A stretch of 64,000 nt of DNA from Afipia sp. (GCA_024508675.1 JANINQ010000011.1:124001-188000); one strand, 5' to 3'; positions 37,209-44,986 are shown, counted from the stretch's first letter. Notes: generated by a model not told the origin, from the letters alone. A program made the numbers and translations.

Positions 37209-37339
37209 GGGCGGGGCTTCCTGCGCAGCTTGACGTTACCTGCGCGGTCAATGTGCAGGGTATAACCATTCGACTTCAACCATGCGCAGATTTCCGCAAG
37301 CTGTTCGTCCAGGTGCTGAAAGTGACGAGATTGCTTCAC
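37205..37339 (-). CDS. small phage protein, 44 aa
   Basis: This short frame starts at GTG 37339 inside the stop of the upstream gene (sequence ATGTGA), with GGAGGAGAG just upstream, and ends in an ATGA overlap with the downstream start. The product begins VKQSRHFQHLDEQLAEICAW and has a basic tail (KLRRKPRP). Precise coupling at both ends is the main evidence. Confidence 0.55.
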   Translation of the reverse strand: MKQSRHFQHLDEQLAEICAWLKSNGYTLHIDRAGNVKLRRKPRP

Positions 37340-37878
37340 ATCTCTCCTCCCTCAGCAGGTGATTTGGAAAGCAGCAAAGCACTTTCCTTTGTGGAGTCGC
37401 TGGGCTCACGAACCGAGTGTGCTTTCAGGGCGGCGATGCAGATGGCGATAGCGGGAGTGGATGATTTTCCAATCATTGAACCGTACTTATGGTGAGCCGT
37501 CCGATGATCTAGGCCAGCAAACCAATTACCGCGCGGGACAATGTATTCCTCTTGAATCGCGTATATCCGCCAATCATGCGGCACCAGCGTCATCGCCGCC
37601 TCGATGGAGGCCGTGTAGCGAGGCAACTCTGTGCGCCAGATGTTCTGATAGCTTTCAGCCATCCGAAGCATCATTTCCATTCCGCAGGTATCGAACGAAG
37701 TTCGGAACGAAAGATGCTTGTCGTCACCCATTAAATCGATGGCATAACCTATCAACACGTCCAGCTCGCGATCCGGCCCCGTCGCCTTCTCCAATCGCTC
37801 AATAAGCGATGCGAGACTTAGTGCCGGCGCTGACTGTCCTGGTTTATGTCCGCCATCTGCGGTCCTTGCCTGATTCAT
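37336..37878 (-). CDS. phage protein of unknown function, 180 aa
   Basis: The N-terminal segment SLASLIERLEKATGPDRELD followed by VLIGYAIDLMG recurs in alphaproteobacterial phage early proteins. The C-terminal half has a Trp-rich part (DWRIYAIQEEYIVPRGNWFA) and HHKYGSMIGKSSTPAIAIC. Function unknown. Coupled to both neighbours by 4-base overlaps. Confidence 0.55.
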   Translation of the reverse strand: MNQARTADGGHKPGQSAPALSLASLIERLEKATGPDRELDVLIGYAIDLMGDDKHLSFRTSFDTCGMEMMLRMAESYQNIWRTELPRYTASIEAAMTLVPHDWRIYAIQEEYIVPRGNWFAGLDHRTAHHKYGSMIGKSSTPAIAICIAALKAHSVREPSDSTKESALLLSKSPAEGGEM

Positions 37879-38921
37879 TTCCCGCCACCCTGTCCGGAGA
37901 GAAGGGAGAGGACTGCATCTGCGAGCGAAGTCAGATCAACGTGACCGCGAATGATGAAGCTATCGAGTTGCGCGCTGTTCGGAATCAAGCACCCGTGGTT
38001 GCCGTCCTTCTTCAGAAGATCGGCAGCCAATGCCCGCGCCACGTCATCAGCGCCGACCGCAGGTGCTGGCGGGTGGGTGCCTGATGGCTTAGGAGGCATA
38101 ACGCCATTCATGGCCGCCTGCATGGCGTGCCAGCATTCCTTCGCGCGCTGAACGTGATTGTCGGTGTGAGCAGATGCGCCGATGGAACGCGCACCAGCTA
38201 GGAGCATGTCAGTCGTCGGCGCTCCGACCGGAGCGGCGCGGACTTCGGTGAACTCGCTATAATCAGAGTTATCCCAAACCGCTCCGATGCCGCCGCATTC
38301 GCTGCAACCCAAACCTAGGTGGCACCGGAACGTATCGCTGTAAGGTCCCGTAGGTGCGCCGTCGCTTAGCTCGTGACAACCAGAACAGCCCCGCCAATGA
38401 CCATCACCTTCATCCAAGACGTGATGGATGTCCTTTGCTACCGAAACCCAGACCGGGTCAGCCAGGGCGTCGCGGCCAAATTTAAGCGCTTTCTTATAAT
38501 CGGCGACCATCTGATCGAACATTTTGTCCGACGCGGCGGCTTTCTTGGATCTCGGCGTCCGCTCTAGCAGCGAAATAGCTGCAGCGAGGCTCGCCAGAAC
38601 CCCGACATAAGCGTCTCTTCCCGTCCCAGCTTCCGAACTATCGGACAGGCAGTAATTGGTATCAGCCCCGTCGAAACCCAACATCACTGAGGGGTCACTC
38701 TCTCCCGAGGGTAGAGAGCCTATCGAAGACGGGGCTGATTTCTGTGCCGAACTATCGGCTATAGGGGTGGGGGTGGAAACGAGTCCATTCAAGAACTCGC
38801 AAACCTGCTCTGTGCTATCCTCGAACGGAGGCTTGCCATCGGTCACGACGTGCTTGCCAGTAACGCGATCATGTATCACGCCATGATCCATATAGAAGCG
38901 CGGCTGAACCTCATCCTTCAT
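37875..38921 (-). CDS. phage protein with cysteine-rich centre, 348 aa
   Basis: The middle of the protein has a possible zinc-binding cluster: HWRGCSGCHELSDG, then FRCHLGLGCSECGGIGAVWD. The N-terminal part (FYMDHGVIHDRVTGKHV) and C-terminal part (VARALAADLLKKDGNHGCLI) look like modules found singly in other phage genes. ATG 38921 lies 11 bases inside the upstream gene; ATG 38960 in the same frame is possible but atypical. Function unknown. Confidence 0.55.
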   Translation of the reverse strand: MKDEVQPRFYMDHGVIHDRVTGKHVVTDGKPPFEDSTEQVCEFLNGLVSTPTPIADSSAQKSAPSSIGSLPSGESDPSVMLGFDGADTNYCLSDSSEAGTGRDAYVGVLASLAAAISLLERTPRSKKAAASDKMFDQMVADYKKALKFGRDALADPVWVSVAKDIHHVLDEGDGHWRGCSGCHELSDGAPTGPYSDTFRCHLGLGCSECGGIGAVWDNSDYSEFTEVRAAPVGAPTTDMLLAGARSIGASAHTDNHVQRAKECWHAMQAAMNGVMPPKPSGTHPPAPAVGADDVARALAADLLKKDGNHGCLIPNSAQLDSFIIRGHVDLTSLADAVLSLLSGQGGGK

Positions 38922-39291
38922 CGGAGTGCTCCGGTGAGGTCTGTTCAGAAGAAGCTCCACTCAGATTGCTGGCATTGTCCGGTGCAGATGGCGTCTTGCT
39001 GAGTTCCGCTGCGGCGATAAGATCAGTGTTTCGCCTTACCCTCCGCTCATTAGACTTTTTGCATTCCTCATCGCAGAGCGCATCGGATGATTTAAGGCGC
39101 TCATGCAATAAGCGGACGGCAGCCTCCGATCCAAAGAACGAACAATCCTCCATTCGAACGGTTCGCGTGTACCGCGAGTATCCGATTTTGTTTCCCTTAA
39201 ATTGCCGCGCTGTTGTTGAAATAACCTCGATCAATTCCCAGCCGAATTGACCAGGGACGATTGCAAAATCTCCGGGCTGCATCATGCTCAT
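38911..39291 (-). CDS. phage protein of unknown function, 126 aa
   Basis: The N-terminal half is a beta-rich small domain (DFAIVPGQFGWELIEVIS) and the middle has CDEECKKSNERRVRRNTD. The C-terminal 25 residues are Ser/Glu-rich and probably disordered. Three Met codons near the start leave the exact start open. Operon member by ATGA overlap. Confidence 0.5.
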   Translation of the reverse strand: MSMMQPGDFAIVPGQFGWELIEVISTTARQFKGNKIGYSRYTRTVRMEDCSFFGSEAAVRLLHERLKSSDALCDEECKKSNERRVRRNTDLIAAAELSKTPSAPDNASNLSGASSEQTSPEHSDEG

Positions 39292-39974
39292 GCCGCACCT
39301 CCAGCAGTCTCAGTACGGGAGCCGCCTTCTGGGTCCGTGGATTGCTTTGTAGCGATACTTCTCTGCTCCCCCTCAGTCAGTGTCTTGCTGAGGAGGGAGT
39401 CTGACGGGCCGGGCTTGATACCGGCTGCGGGGGCCTCAATCCCGCCCATCCCACTCGCGGCCAGCCGAGGCGCTGTTGCCGCACTTGTGGCGCGCTGTGC
39501 GTGTCCTTCCACGCCGCCGTCAGATTTCGTGCTCGCTTCTGCCGCGCTTTTCTGAACTCCATGATCGGAGAGGGCGGCGCGAACAACCCGGCTGTGATGC
39601 CGCTCAATGCAAGCTGGACAGCCAATTTCGTCCCGACCATCAAAGCGAGACTCGTTGCTTGTCCGATCAGTATAGGCGTCTAGAGTGCCGCGGCCGCCGC
39701 AAAGTTCGCATTCCTCGTCGTCATCTTCGCTATCGCGCTCGACCAGAAGGTTGGCCAACGCCTCCCTCACTCCCGCTGAGGATGGGCGGGTGTTCCATTG
39801 CTTGATGCTTTCAGCCTTGAAGAGTGCGGTTGTCTTTGGACCGAAGCAGTCATCGTTGCTGCAATAGACTTGACCGATAATGCCGGTTGGGGAGCCGCCA
39901 AGCGTTGCTGGTCCCCCACAGAAGGGGCAGTTCTTCAACTCGCTCTGCTTCGTTAGGTCGGACATGGGGTTCAT
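39288..39974 (-). CDS. Lar-like restriction alleviation protein
   Basis: The N-terminal zinc finger ELKNCPFCGGPATLGGS, then YCSNDDCFGPKT and SIKQWNTRPS is the Lar/Ral-type signature. In E. coli, Rac Lar and lambda Ral reduce type I restriction and enhance modification. A second finger-like cluster (CELCGGRGTL, IGCPACIERHH) follows near residue 90, and the last 90 residues are low-complexity. The 228-residue length is unusually long for the family. Anti-restriction is inferred from the domain. Confidence 0.65.
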   Translation of the reverse strand: MNPMSDLTKQSELKNCPFCGGPATLGGSPTGIIGQVYCSNDDCFGPKTTALFKAESIKQWNTRPSSAGVREALANLLVERDSEDDDEECELCGGRGTLDAYTDRTSNESRFDGRDEIGCPACIERHHSRVVRAALSDHGVQKSAAEASTKSDGGVEGHAQRATSAATAPRLAASGMGGIEAPAAGIKPGPSDSLLSKTLTEGEQRSIATKQSTDPEGGSRTETAGGAA

Positions 39975-40237
39975 GCGGCCACCTCAAGCCGCTTGCCGCG
40001 GCAATCCCACTTTTCAGATTCAATAGGAGCTTTGAGGTTTGGCGCAGCTACAAGAGCTTTTCGATTAGCTTGATAATTATGCTCGCGACGGCCGAGATAA
40101 CGGCTGCCCAGATCACCGCTCGGCTGTTTTCGTCCTTCTTCGACATGACCAGATCGCTCCTCTGCGGGGGCGAACTGGTTGATTTTCGCCCCTACAATCT
40201 CGGAGCGAGGTTTTAGCTGGCAAACGGAGGTGGTCAT
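39971..40237 (-). CDS. phage protein of unknown function, 88 aa
   Basis: A basic, polar protein (middle part GDLGSRYLGRREHNYQANRK) with no recognised domain. It is kept because it is coupled by 4-base overlaps to both neighbours. Confidence 0.45.
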   Translation of the reverse strand: MTTSVCQLKPRSEIVGAKINQFAPAEERSGHVEEGRKQPSGDLGSRYLGRREHNYQANRKALVAAPNLKAPIESEKWDCRGKRLEVAA

Positions 40238-40701
40238 GATGTGACCTCCGCAATCCCGAGGTTGGAACCTGCGACCAGACCGTTCTGAGCGGTCGGCTCA
40301 GACGGGTCGACATCGGGAGCGACGCGGGGGCGCAACGGGCGAGTTGCTGAACGTTGTGGTCGAGACTTTCGGAAGCCGGCCGAGCGCAGCTTCTGGCGTG
40401 GCGCAGGATCGAGTCCGTAGTTGGCGCGAAGTACGGCATCGGCCTTCGCCATGCGTGCGTTGTCGTCCTTGGTCTTCGGAGTGGCGCAGCACCTGAGGCC
40501 GAACACCTTGCAGTTGTCGGCAGTAGGCGCGCCGCCAAGCCCGTCGGGCTGGACGTGCTCGTAGATGATCTCGCCCGATCGAAGTTCTTTGCCGCAGCCC
40601 TCGCAATGAGGATGACCCTTGTCACCGCAGCAGCGGCGGAAGGCGGCGCGTTTCACCGTCGCGGGAAACTCCTGGCGCTCGTGTCCTCGGAGGCTGGTCA
40701 T
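40234..40701 (-). CDS. HNH endonuclease-like protein
   Basis: The 155-residue protein contains CCGDKGHPHCEGCGKELRSG, then IIYEHVQPDGLGGAPTADNC and LRCCATPKTKDD. This is an HNH-type zinc nuclease core with paired cysteines, His in EHVQPDGLGG and Asn in TADNCK. Start ATG 40701 overlaps the upstream stop. Such genes near recET may act in recombination or as selfish nucleases; role not known. Confidence 0.7.
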   Translation of the reverse strand: MTSLRGHERQEFPATVKRAAFRRCCGDKGHPHCEGCGKELRSGEIIYEHVQPDGLGGAPTADNCKVFGLRCCATPKTKDDNARMAKADAVLRANYGLDPAPRQKLRSAGFRKSRPQRSATRPLRPRVAPDVDPSEPTAQNGLVAGSNLGIAEVTS

Positions 40702-40868
40702 ATCGGCCACCCCATGAAACGTCCGAACGCACAGCAAGCGAGCCCGAGGGCAAGCACGCCGGGATAAAACTGAAACACCAAAATGTGGAACAGGCGCGTT
40801 GGGCTGAAAAGGCAGGCGATTGCTACAAAGTGGATCGCCGCAGCGGCCATGAGATAGGTCTGCGTCAT
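40698..40868 (-). CDS. small two-helix membrane protein, 56 aa
   Basis: ATG 40868 lies in the recT stop (TGATG) and the stop overlaps the next start in ATGA. The product (start MTQTYLMAAAAIHFVAIACL) has two hydrophobic stretches, about residues 5-21 and 29-48, separated by SPTRLFH. I recognise no family. A membrane protein between RecT and an HNH gene is unexpected in a recombination operon. Confidence 0.6.
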   Translation of the reverse strand: MTQTYLMAAAAIHFVAIACLFSPTRLFHILVFQFYPGVLALGLACCAFGRFMGWPI

Positions 40869-41989
40869 CAGATCAACTCCCGCAAGGCGGCTTCAATCGC
40901 TTCCTTGTTGCCGAAGTTGTCTGCGAACGCCTTGTAGATCGCGGCGGCGGTCAGGCCGTCCGGTCCATCTTTGTGAGCGTTCCAGCCGCCGTACTGCGCC
41001 CAGAACTGCGTGGCGTACTTGCTGAGGCTTTCCTTCTTCTGAGCGCGGCGAAGTGCGCCGGCATATTCGATGCCCCAGCCTTCAGGCAGCGAGGGCGAAC
41101 CGGCGGATGTTTCACCGGTTCGCTCCTCGCTCTCGACGTTCGCGCCGTCACCGCTCTCCGTCGATTCAGTTTGGTTGCCCGCGTCCGCAGGGGATACAGA
41201 CGCGGGCGTATCCGTCTCAGAGAGGGCGCTGTCGGGTGCAGCCTGAGACGAATTGGAATCTGTGTTGGGCGCTTCTGCAGGGGCGGGAGCTTCGTCAATC
41301 ACGCCGCCGCGCGTTTCGCGCTCGACATGTTGAGCGGAGAAGCCACGACCGGTCTTACCCCGGAGACGAGACGCAACGTCGGGCTTGCTCACGTCCTTGG
41401 CGTTGTCGGGGCCGACGTGCTCGCGGAGTTCGTCCTGGGCATAGACGCCTAGCAAGACGTCCGGAAAGTAAGCGCGGCAGAAGTCGCGGCTCGTGTTGTA
41501 GTAGAGCTGCAGGTCTGGCTTGGTCTTCCAGAGCGGCGAATTCTTCGGCGTGATCTTCGAAATCGCTGGCGACGTGTATTCCATCGCCTCGCCGGTTTCG
41601 CGCAGGATCGCGGTGACGATGCACTTGCGGTCCTCGCCTTCGCCTTCAAAGCGATGCTGGAGGCGTCCACGGATGGGAGCGCGCTGTTCGATGAGTGCAT
41701 GGACGAGCTGACTCTCGAAGCACAAGCGCCCTTGGACTTCGTAGGACTTGTTCGCGACGGCAAACGGCGAGAACCGCCATTCAAGCGCCTGTACGCACAC
41801 GGCGAGGCACATACCCGGGTTGCCCTGCATGTGCTTTGGCACCGCGTTGCCGGAAAGGGACATGAGCTTGGCGAACTCCATGACCTCGGTCATGTTCTGG
41901 AAGACGATCCCACCAAGCTGGTCGGATACGGCCGTGTTGCCAGCCGCGACGCGATCCAGGCGTTCTTCAATGCGTGCGATATCCGCCAT
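40868..41989 (-). CDS. recT: RecT-family single-strand annealing recombinase
   Basis: The 373-residue protein has the RecT core in residues about 30-200: NAVPKHMQGNPGMCLAVCVQ, AVANKSYEVQGRLCFESQLV, and LYYNTSRDFCRAYFPDVLLG. A low-complexity Pro/Ser/Glu linker (about 235-310) and a C-terminal helical part follow. RecT anneals complementary strands made single-stranded by a partner exonuclease, here the RecE-like gene directly upstream. Used in phage recombination and circularisation. Confidence 0.88.
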   Translation of the reverse strand: MADIARIEERLDRVAAGNTAVSDQLGGIVFQNMTEVMEFAKLMSLSGNAVPKHMQGNPGMCLAVCVQALEWRFSPFAVANKSYEVQGRLCFESQLVHALIEQRAPIRGRLQHRFEGEGEDRKCIVTAILRETGEAMEYTSPAISKITPKNSPLWKTKPDLQLYYNTSRDFCRAYFPDVLLGVYAQDELREHVGPDNAKDVSKPDVASRLRGKTGRGFSAQHVERETRGGVIDEAPAPAEAPNTDSNSSQAAPDSALSETDTPASVSPADAGNQTESTESGDGANVESEERTGETSAGSPSLPEGWGIEYAGALRRAQKKESLSKYATQFWAQYGGWNAHKDGPDGLTAAAIYKAFADNFGNKEAIEAALRELI

Positions 41990-41991
41990 GG

Positions 41992-42915
41992 TCAGGCCGC
42001 CTCAGCTTGTTCAAGTTGATTGTCGATGCGCTTCTGTGCCCATTCAGGAAGACTCAGGTATTCCGCGTCCGCGTTGCCCGGGCCCCGCCAGTCACCCGTC
42101 GCCATGCAGTCCTCGAAGGTTCTGGTGGCGATGAAGTTTTGGCGTTCACCGCGAGCCAAATCCTCGTCGCGCAACGAGACGACGCGGACGCAGTAGGGCG
42201 GTTCTTTCTCAACGAAGACGAACGAAAAGCTCTCGATGTCCCGCCCGGTCAGCGCATGCCATCCAGAGGCGATTAAAGCGGCCTGCTGGTGGTATCCGTG
42301 CTCAGCAATGGTTCGGGCGAGGTCCGCGCTTTGAACGCTTGTAGTGGTCTTTAAATCCGCGAAATCGCCTGCATCGTTGGGGATCGCGTCGGGACGGGCT
42401 TTCAGCCAGACGCCGGTATCCTTGCAGCGCCAGACGATGGTCTGCTCGATAGCACCATTGAGAATCCCGGCATCGATCAGTGGGTGGGCGGCGAGGGACC
42501 GCGCTATACCGCGGATCGTCTCAAGTTGCGTCGGCAGCAGAACCGTGCGGCCTGCTTTGGCCTGATCCGCGAGCCACGCCTTGCATGACAGGTTGTTTCC
42601 GTTCCAATCCCTACCATCGGGGGACTTGGTCGGCCGAACGATGTAGAGCGTGTTAAAGTCGTCTTCGCCTAAAAGCAGATGATGGGCCGCACGACCGAAT
42701 ACCAACGCCTCAGTTTCTTTCTGCTCGGCGCGGTCAGGGTTGTACGGAGACTCGCAAAAATAATGCGCTGGGCTCTCGTTGCTGATCTTGCGGAGACCGG
42801 ACGACGACACCGAGGGGCCGTCGCACAGGTTGGCGCCGTGATACACGTCCATCGGCACGCCGCTGTAGATGCCGGGTTTGTTGATTGGTTGACCATCCCA
42901 AGGAATGATTTTCAC
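41992..42915 (-). CDS. RecE-like PD-(D/E)XK exonuclease
   Basis: The 307-residue nuclease matches the catalytic domain of RecE/exonuclease VIII-like phage proteins. Motifs are FGRAAHHLLLG (His79), ARPDAIP (Asp176) and FADLKTTTS (Asp187 and Lys189), followed by HGYHQQAALIASGW. It should degrade one strand of linear DNA for RecT. Two bases separate it from recT. Confidence 0.85.
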   Translation of the reverse strand: MKIIPWDGQPINKPGIYSGVPMDVYHGANLCDGPSVSSSGLRKISNESPAHYFCESPYNPDRAEQKETEALVFGRAAHHLLLGEDDFNTLYIVRPTKSPDGRDWNGNNLSCKAWLADQAKAGRTVLLPTQLETIRGIARSLAAHPLIDAGILNGAIEQTIVWRCKDTGVWLKARPDAIPNDAGDFADLKTTTSVQSADLARTIAEHGYHQQAALIASGWHALTGRDIESFSFVFVEKEPPYCVRVVSLRDEDLARGERQNFIATRTFEDCMATGDWRGPGNADAEYLSLPEWAQKRIDNQLEQAEAA

Positions 42916-43253
42916 GGGCGCGACCTCCGGTTGATATGGACAAGCGAAGCCCGCACCACGCTGTTTGCGACGGCCTGCATACCTCCGAGAAACTTGGCGA
43001 GGTCTTCGCCGGCCAACTTCATGGAAGGCGCGTCCTTGGCTTCAAAGGCCGTGGTGAAGGCGCGCATCTTCTGAGGAAGGTCGGTCGCGTAATCGTGGCG
43101 CATTTGTTCGACCACGACGGAGATGCCCGTGAAAAAATCCGGTCCGATGTTCAGCGGGGCGTCTGGCTTATGGTCATGGCTCTCGCTCACAAACTGGCGG
43201 GCAGGGGCGCGGCTTGAGCGAGCTTCAACGTGGTTACGATGGGGGCCGCTCAT
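42912..43253 (-). CDS. phage protein of unknown function, 113 aa
   Basis: The C-terminal two thirds are helical (GISVVVEQMRHDYATDLPQK, MKLAGEDLAKFLGGMQAVAN); the N-terminus is basic and polar. It directly precedes the RecE-like gene with an ATGA overlap, so a role with the recombination proteins is possible but unproven. Confidence 0.5.
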   Translation of the reverse strand: MSGPHRNHVEARSSRAPARQFVSESHDHKPDAPLNIGPDFFTGISVVVEQMRHDYATDLPQKMRAFTTAFEAKDAPSMKLAGEDLAKFLGGMQAVANSVVRASLVHINRRSRP

Positions 43254-43486
43254 ATCTCGACTCCCAGCACTTCGAGATAAGCCCGCGTCAGGCTGTCATA
43301 GGAGGCCGCGCGACCGCGCATCTTCACGCCGCCGTCGTTGTCCTTGGCAAGCATGCGGGCGGAGTTGCCCTTGCATTCCTGATCGAGACGCTTGGTGTAG
43401 ACGGCCACACTGATGTCGCGGACGCGGCTGGCGCGCTCGGCTGCGGCGGACTTATGTACAAGGGTGGGTTCCGTGGCAGAGATCAT
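43250..43486 (-). CDS. phage protein of unknown function, 78 aa
   Basis: A basic helical protein (KSAAAERASRVRDISVAVYT, LTRAYLEVLGVEI at the end). No family recognised; supported by ATGA overlaps on both sides. Confidence 0.45.
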   Translation of the reverse strand: MISATEPTLVHKSAAAERASRVRDISVAVYTKRLDQECKGNSARMLAKDNDGGVKMRGRAASYDSLTRAYLEVLGVEI

Positions 43487-43704
43487 GACCGTACCTCCGG
43501 GTCATGATCTCCGACTTGGACAACATGGCGTTCCGCCACGGTGAGCATGTCGAATGCGGTGCAAGTGCAGACGGTCAGTTCGCGAAGGCGAAGTTCTTCG
43601 GCTTCCGGCAACAAGCCCGTGCTGGTGATCTGCTCGCAGAAGGTCACCAGATTGGCGACCGAGCCGCGCTGCTGAGATTCCTGATAGGAGAATGCTTGGC
43701 TCAT
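43483..43704 (-). CDS. phage protein of unknown function, 73 aa
   Basis: ATG 43704 (MSQAFSYQESQQ) has GGGAGC upstream; the longer open frame overlaps the previous gene in a second frame. The product contains LVTFCEQITSTGLLPEAEEL. No family recognised. Confidence 0.45.
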   Translation of the reverse strand: MSQAFSYQESQQRGSVANLVTFCEQITSTGLLPEAEELRLRELTVCTCTAFDMLTVAERHVVQVGDHDPEVRS

Positions 43705-43705
43705 C

Positions 43706-43909
43706 TCACGCGCTCCCGGTCTTTGCGGCGGCGAGGGCGGCGCTGACGGCTTGAATGAGATTGTATTCGATCTGCTCCGGATGCAGGTCGCAGATCGTTT
43801 CAAAGCTCTCATGCTCAGTTGGTTTCGACCGACATACTTCGCGGATTGCTGCGAGAACGCGCCGCTTTGCCAGCGATACCGAGATTGTTTTTGCTGCTGC
43901 CTTGCTCAT
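43706..43909 (-). CDS. phage protein of unknown function, 67 aa
   Basis: A small basic protein (start MSKAAAKTISVSLAKRRVLA, with SFETICDLHPEQIEYNLIQA). It could be a DNA-binding or scaffold-type early protein; no family recognised. Coupled upstream by ATGA. Confidence 0.45.
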   Translation of the reverse strand: MSKAAAKTISVSLAKRRVLAAIREVCRSKPTEHESFETICDLHPEQIEYNLIQAVSAALAAAKTGSA

Positions 43910-44181
43910 GCGGCACCTGTGGGCTTGGTGGCGGCGAGCGCGGCGAAATAGTCATCTGCGGCATTAATCGCTCGGTTCATCGCTCCGAATGCTTCGCGAC
44001 ACCGTTCCGACTCGCTTGAATGCTCCGACACAGATGCCATGTCGCCACGCGCGGCGAATTCCTCTGCCAAATCGGATGACCTATTCATTCGCATCCGAAA
44101 TTCGGATCGAATTGAATTGAGCGATCGATAGAGATCATCGGGCATTGTGCCCGACGTCCGCCCTGCTGCTGTGCCGGTCAT
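43906..44181 (-). CDS. phage protein of unknown function, 91 aa
   Basis: Predicted helical throughout (DDLYRSLNSIRSEFRMRMNR, CREAFGAMNRAINAADDYFA). Coupled by 4-base overlaps to both neighbours in the leftward operon. Confidence 0.45.
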   Translation of the reverse strand: MTGTAAGRTSGTMPDDLYRSLNSIRSEFRMRMNRSSDLAEEFAARGDMASVSEHSSESERCREAFGAMNRAINAADDYFAALAATKPTGAA

Positions 44182-44504
44182 GCTGCGGCTCCGTGCTTAC
44201 GGAGGTCGCGGGCATGGTCCCAAGCGGCGGCCTGACGATCCACGGCTGTGACCGGCTCGTCGTCGTTGTATCCAGCCGCTTCCAAGATTTCGGCGGTCAC
44301 GTCGTTGCAGATGCGCTCAACCGGATTGATCTCGATGACCTGCAGGACGTCACCGGAGAACTGGCCCGATGCGATGTCCTTGATCGTGGCGGCGCGGCCC
44401 ATGTCGCTCAGGTAGCGCTCGGGCGAGTAGGAGCCTTCCTTGGCTGCGCAGATGACCAGATAGGTCATCCGGTCTCCAACTGCGTTCTCGCTGATAGCTG
44501 GCAT
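44178..44504 (-). CDS. first gene of the leftward operon, unknown function, 108 aa
   Basis: The product contains MTYLVICAAKEGSYSPERYL, SDMGRAATIKDIASGQFSG and a helical end. ATG 44504 follows GGGGAAGCCAGAG on the minus strand; ATG 44468 (MTYLVI) is an alternative, and ATG 44558 would lie in the operator. It is the promoter-proximal gene of the PL transcript, a position often used by phages for antitermination or host-takeover proteins. No homology recognised. Confidence 0.55.
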   Translation of the reverse strand: MPAISENAVGDRMTYLVICAAKEGSYSPERYLSDMGRAATIKDIASGQFSGDVLQVIEINPVERICNDVTAEILEAAGYNDDEPVTAVDRQAAAWDHARDLRKHGAAA

Positions 44505-44548
44505 CTCTGGCTTCCCCTGTCTGATCGGTGAAACGATCCGATGGGGAG

Positions 44549-44577
44549 ACACTGTCACCGAAATGGTGACGCGTCAA
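44549..44577 (-). promoter_or_regulatory. leftward early promoter PL
   Basis: On the minus strand, TTGACG (44577-44572) and, 17 bases on, CAGTGT (44554-44549) form a -35/-10 pair. The spacer is almost entirely the repressor operator GTCACC-N5-GGTGAC. The same arrangement, TTGAC-N2-GTCACC-N5-GGTGACAG, occurs at PR, so the two promoters are homologous. The -10 match is weak. Confidence 0.6.
44554..44570. promoter_or_regulatory. repressor operator, OL site 1
   Basis: GTCACC-GAAAT-GGTGAC, a perfect 17-bp palindrome with a 5-bp centre. It lies between the -35 and -10 of PL. The same word recurs at 44585 and 49176, with weaker forms at 49109 and 49135. Confidence 0.8.
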
Positions 44578-44584
44578 GCGTCGC

Positions 44585-44601
44585 GTCACCAAAAAGGTGA
44601 C
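44585..44601. promoter_or_regulatory. repressor operator, OL site 2
   Basis: GTCACC-AAAAA-GGTGAC, a second perfect copy 31 bases centre to centre from site 1, about three helical turns. This spacing would put two repressor dimers on the same face for cooperative binding. Confidence 0.8.
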
Positions 44602-44609
44602 AAATCTTT

Positions 44610-44960
44610 TTGGGTCGGCTATCTGGGATTTGTCGCCCACGAGCGGCTATGCCTCCCGGTTTCGGAATCAGAAACGTGCGCCGGGGCAGGCGAGACCAGT
44701 GCAGGGAGCCGCACATACGCTGGAAGGGCAGGAATAGTTCTGGAAGCCCAAGGTGCGGCGGTCGCGGGTAGGCGGCCGAAAAGTAGCCAGATACATGCCG
44801 GGGGACACCCTCAACCCGGCCCCGTGCGACGCCCGGCTCCGTAGGGTCAAGGTCGCTACGTGGTTCGATCAAGCCTTGGCTATATGCCGGGGATTGGTCG
44901 GATCATGCCCGTACTCAGCCCTCACCATAGGGTCAAATTGAAGGATATCGGGACTCCAAC
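44610..44960. other. non-coding, hairpin-rich region of the immunity segment
   Basis: No plausible gene is visible. Instead, several nested inverted repeats occur: GCCGCAC (44708-44714) with GTGCGGC (44753-44759), enclosing GGGC (44726-44729) with GCCC (44746-44749); and GCCGGG with CCCGGC near 44794-44817. The base composition is GC-rich and structured, unlike the AT-rich promoter stretches at both sides. A phage regulatory RNA is a reasonable guess, strand unknown. Confidence 0.45.
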
Positions 44961-44971
44961 AGTTAGAAATA

Positions 44972-44986
44972 CCTATTATTTATAGG
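44972..44986. promoter_or_regulatory. AT-rich palindrome before a small rightward gene
   Basis: CCTAT-TATTT-ATAGG is a perfect inverted repeat 24 bases upstream of ATG 45010, in an AT-rich patch that likely contains the promoter. It differs from the GTCACC operator, so another regulator may act here. Confidence 0.45.

Noticed and set aside
44555-44872. Minus-strand open frame of 105 codons, and a plus-strand frame at 44563-44844, over the structured region
   Set aside because: Both products are low-complexity Pro/Arg/Gly-rich, lack ribosome binding sites, and would start inside the operators; the inverted repeats explain the region better.
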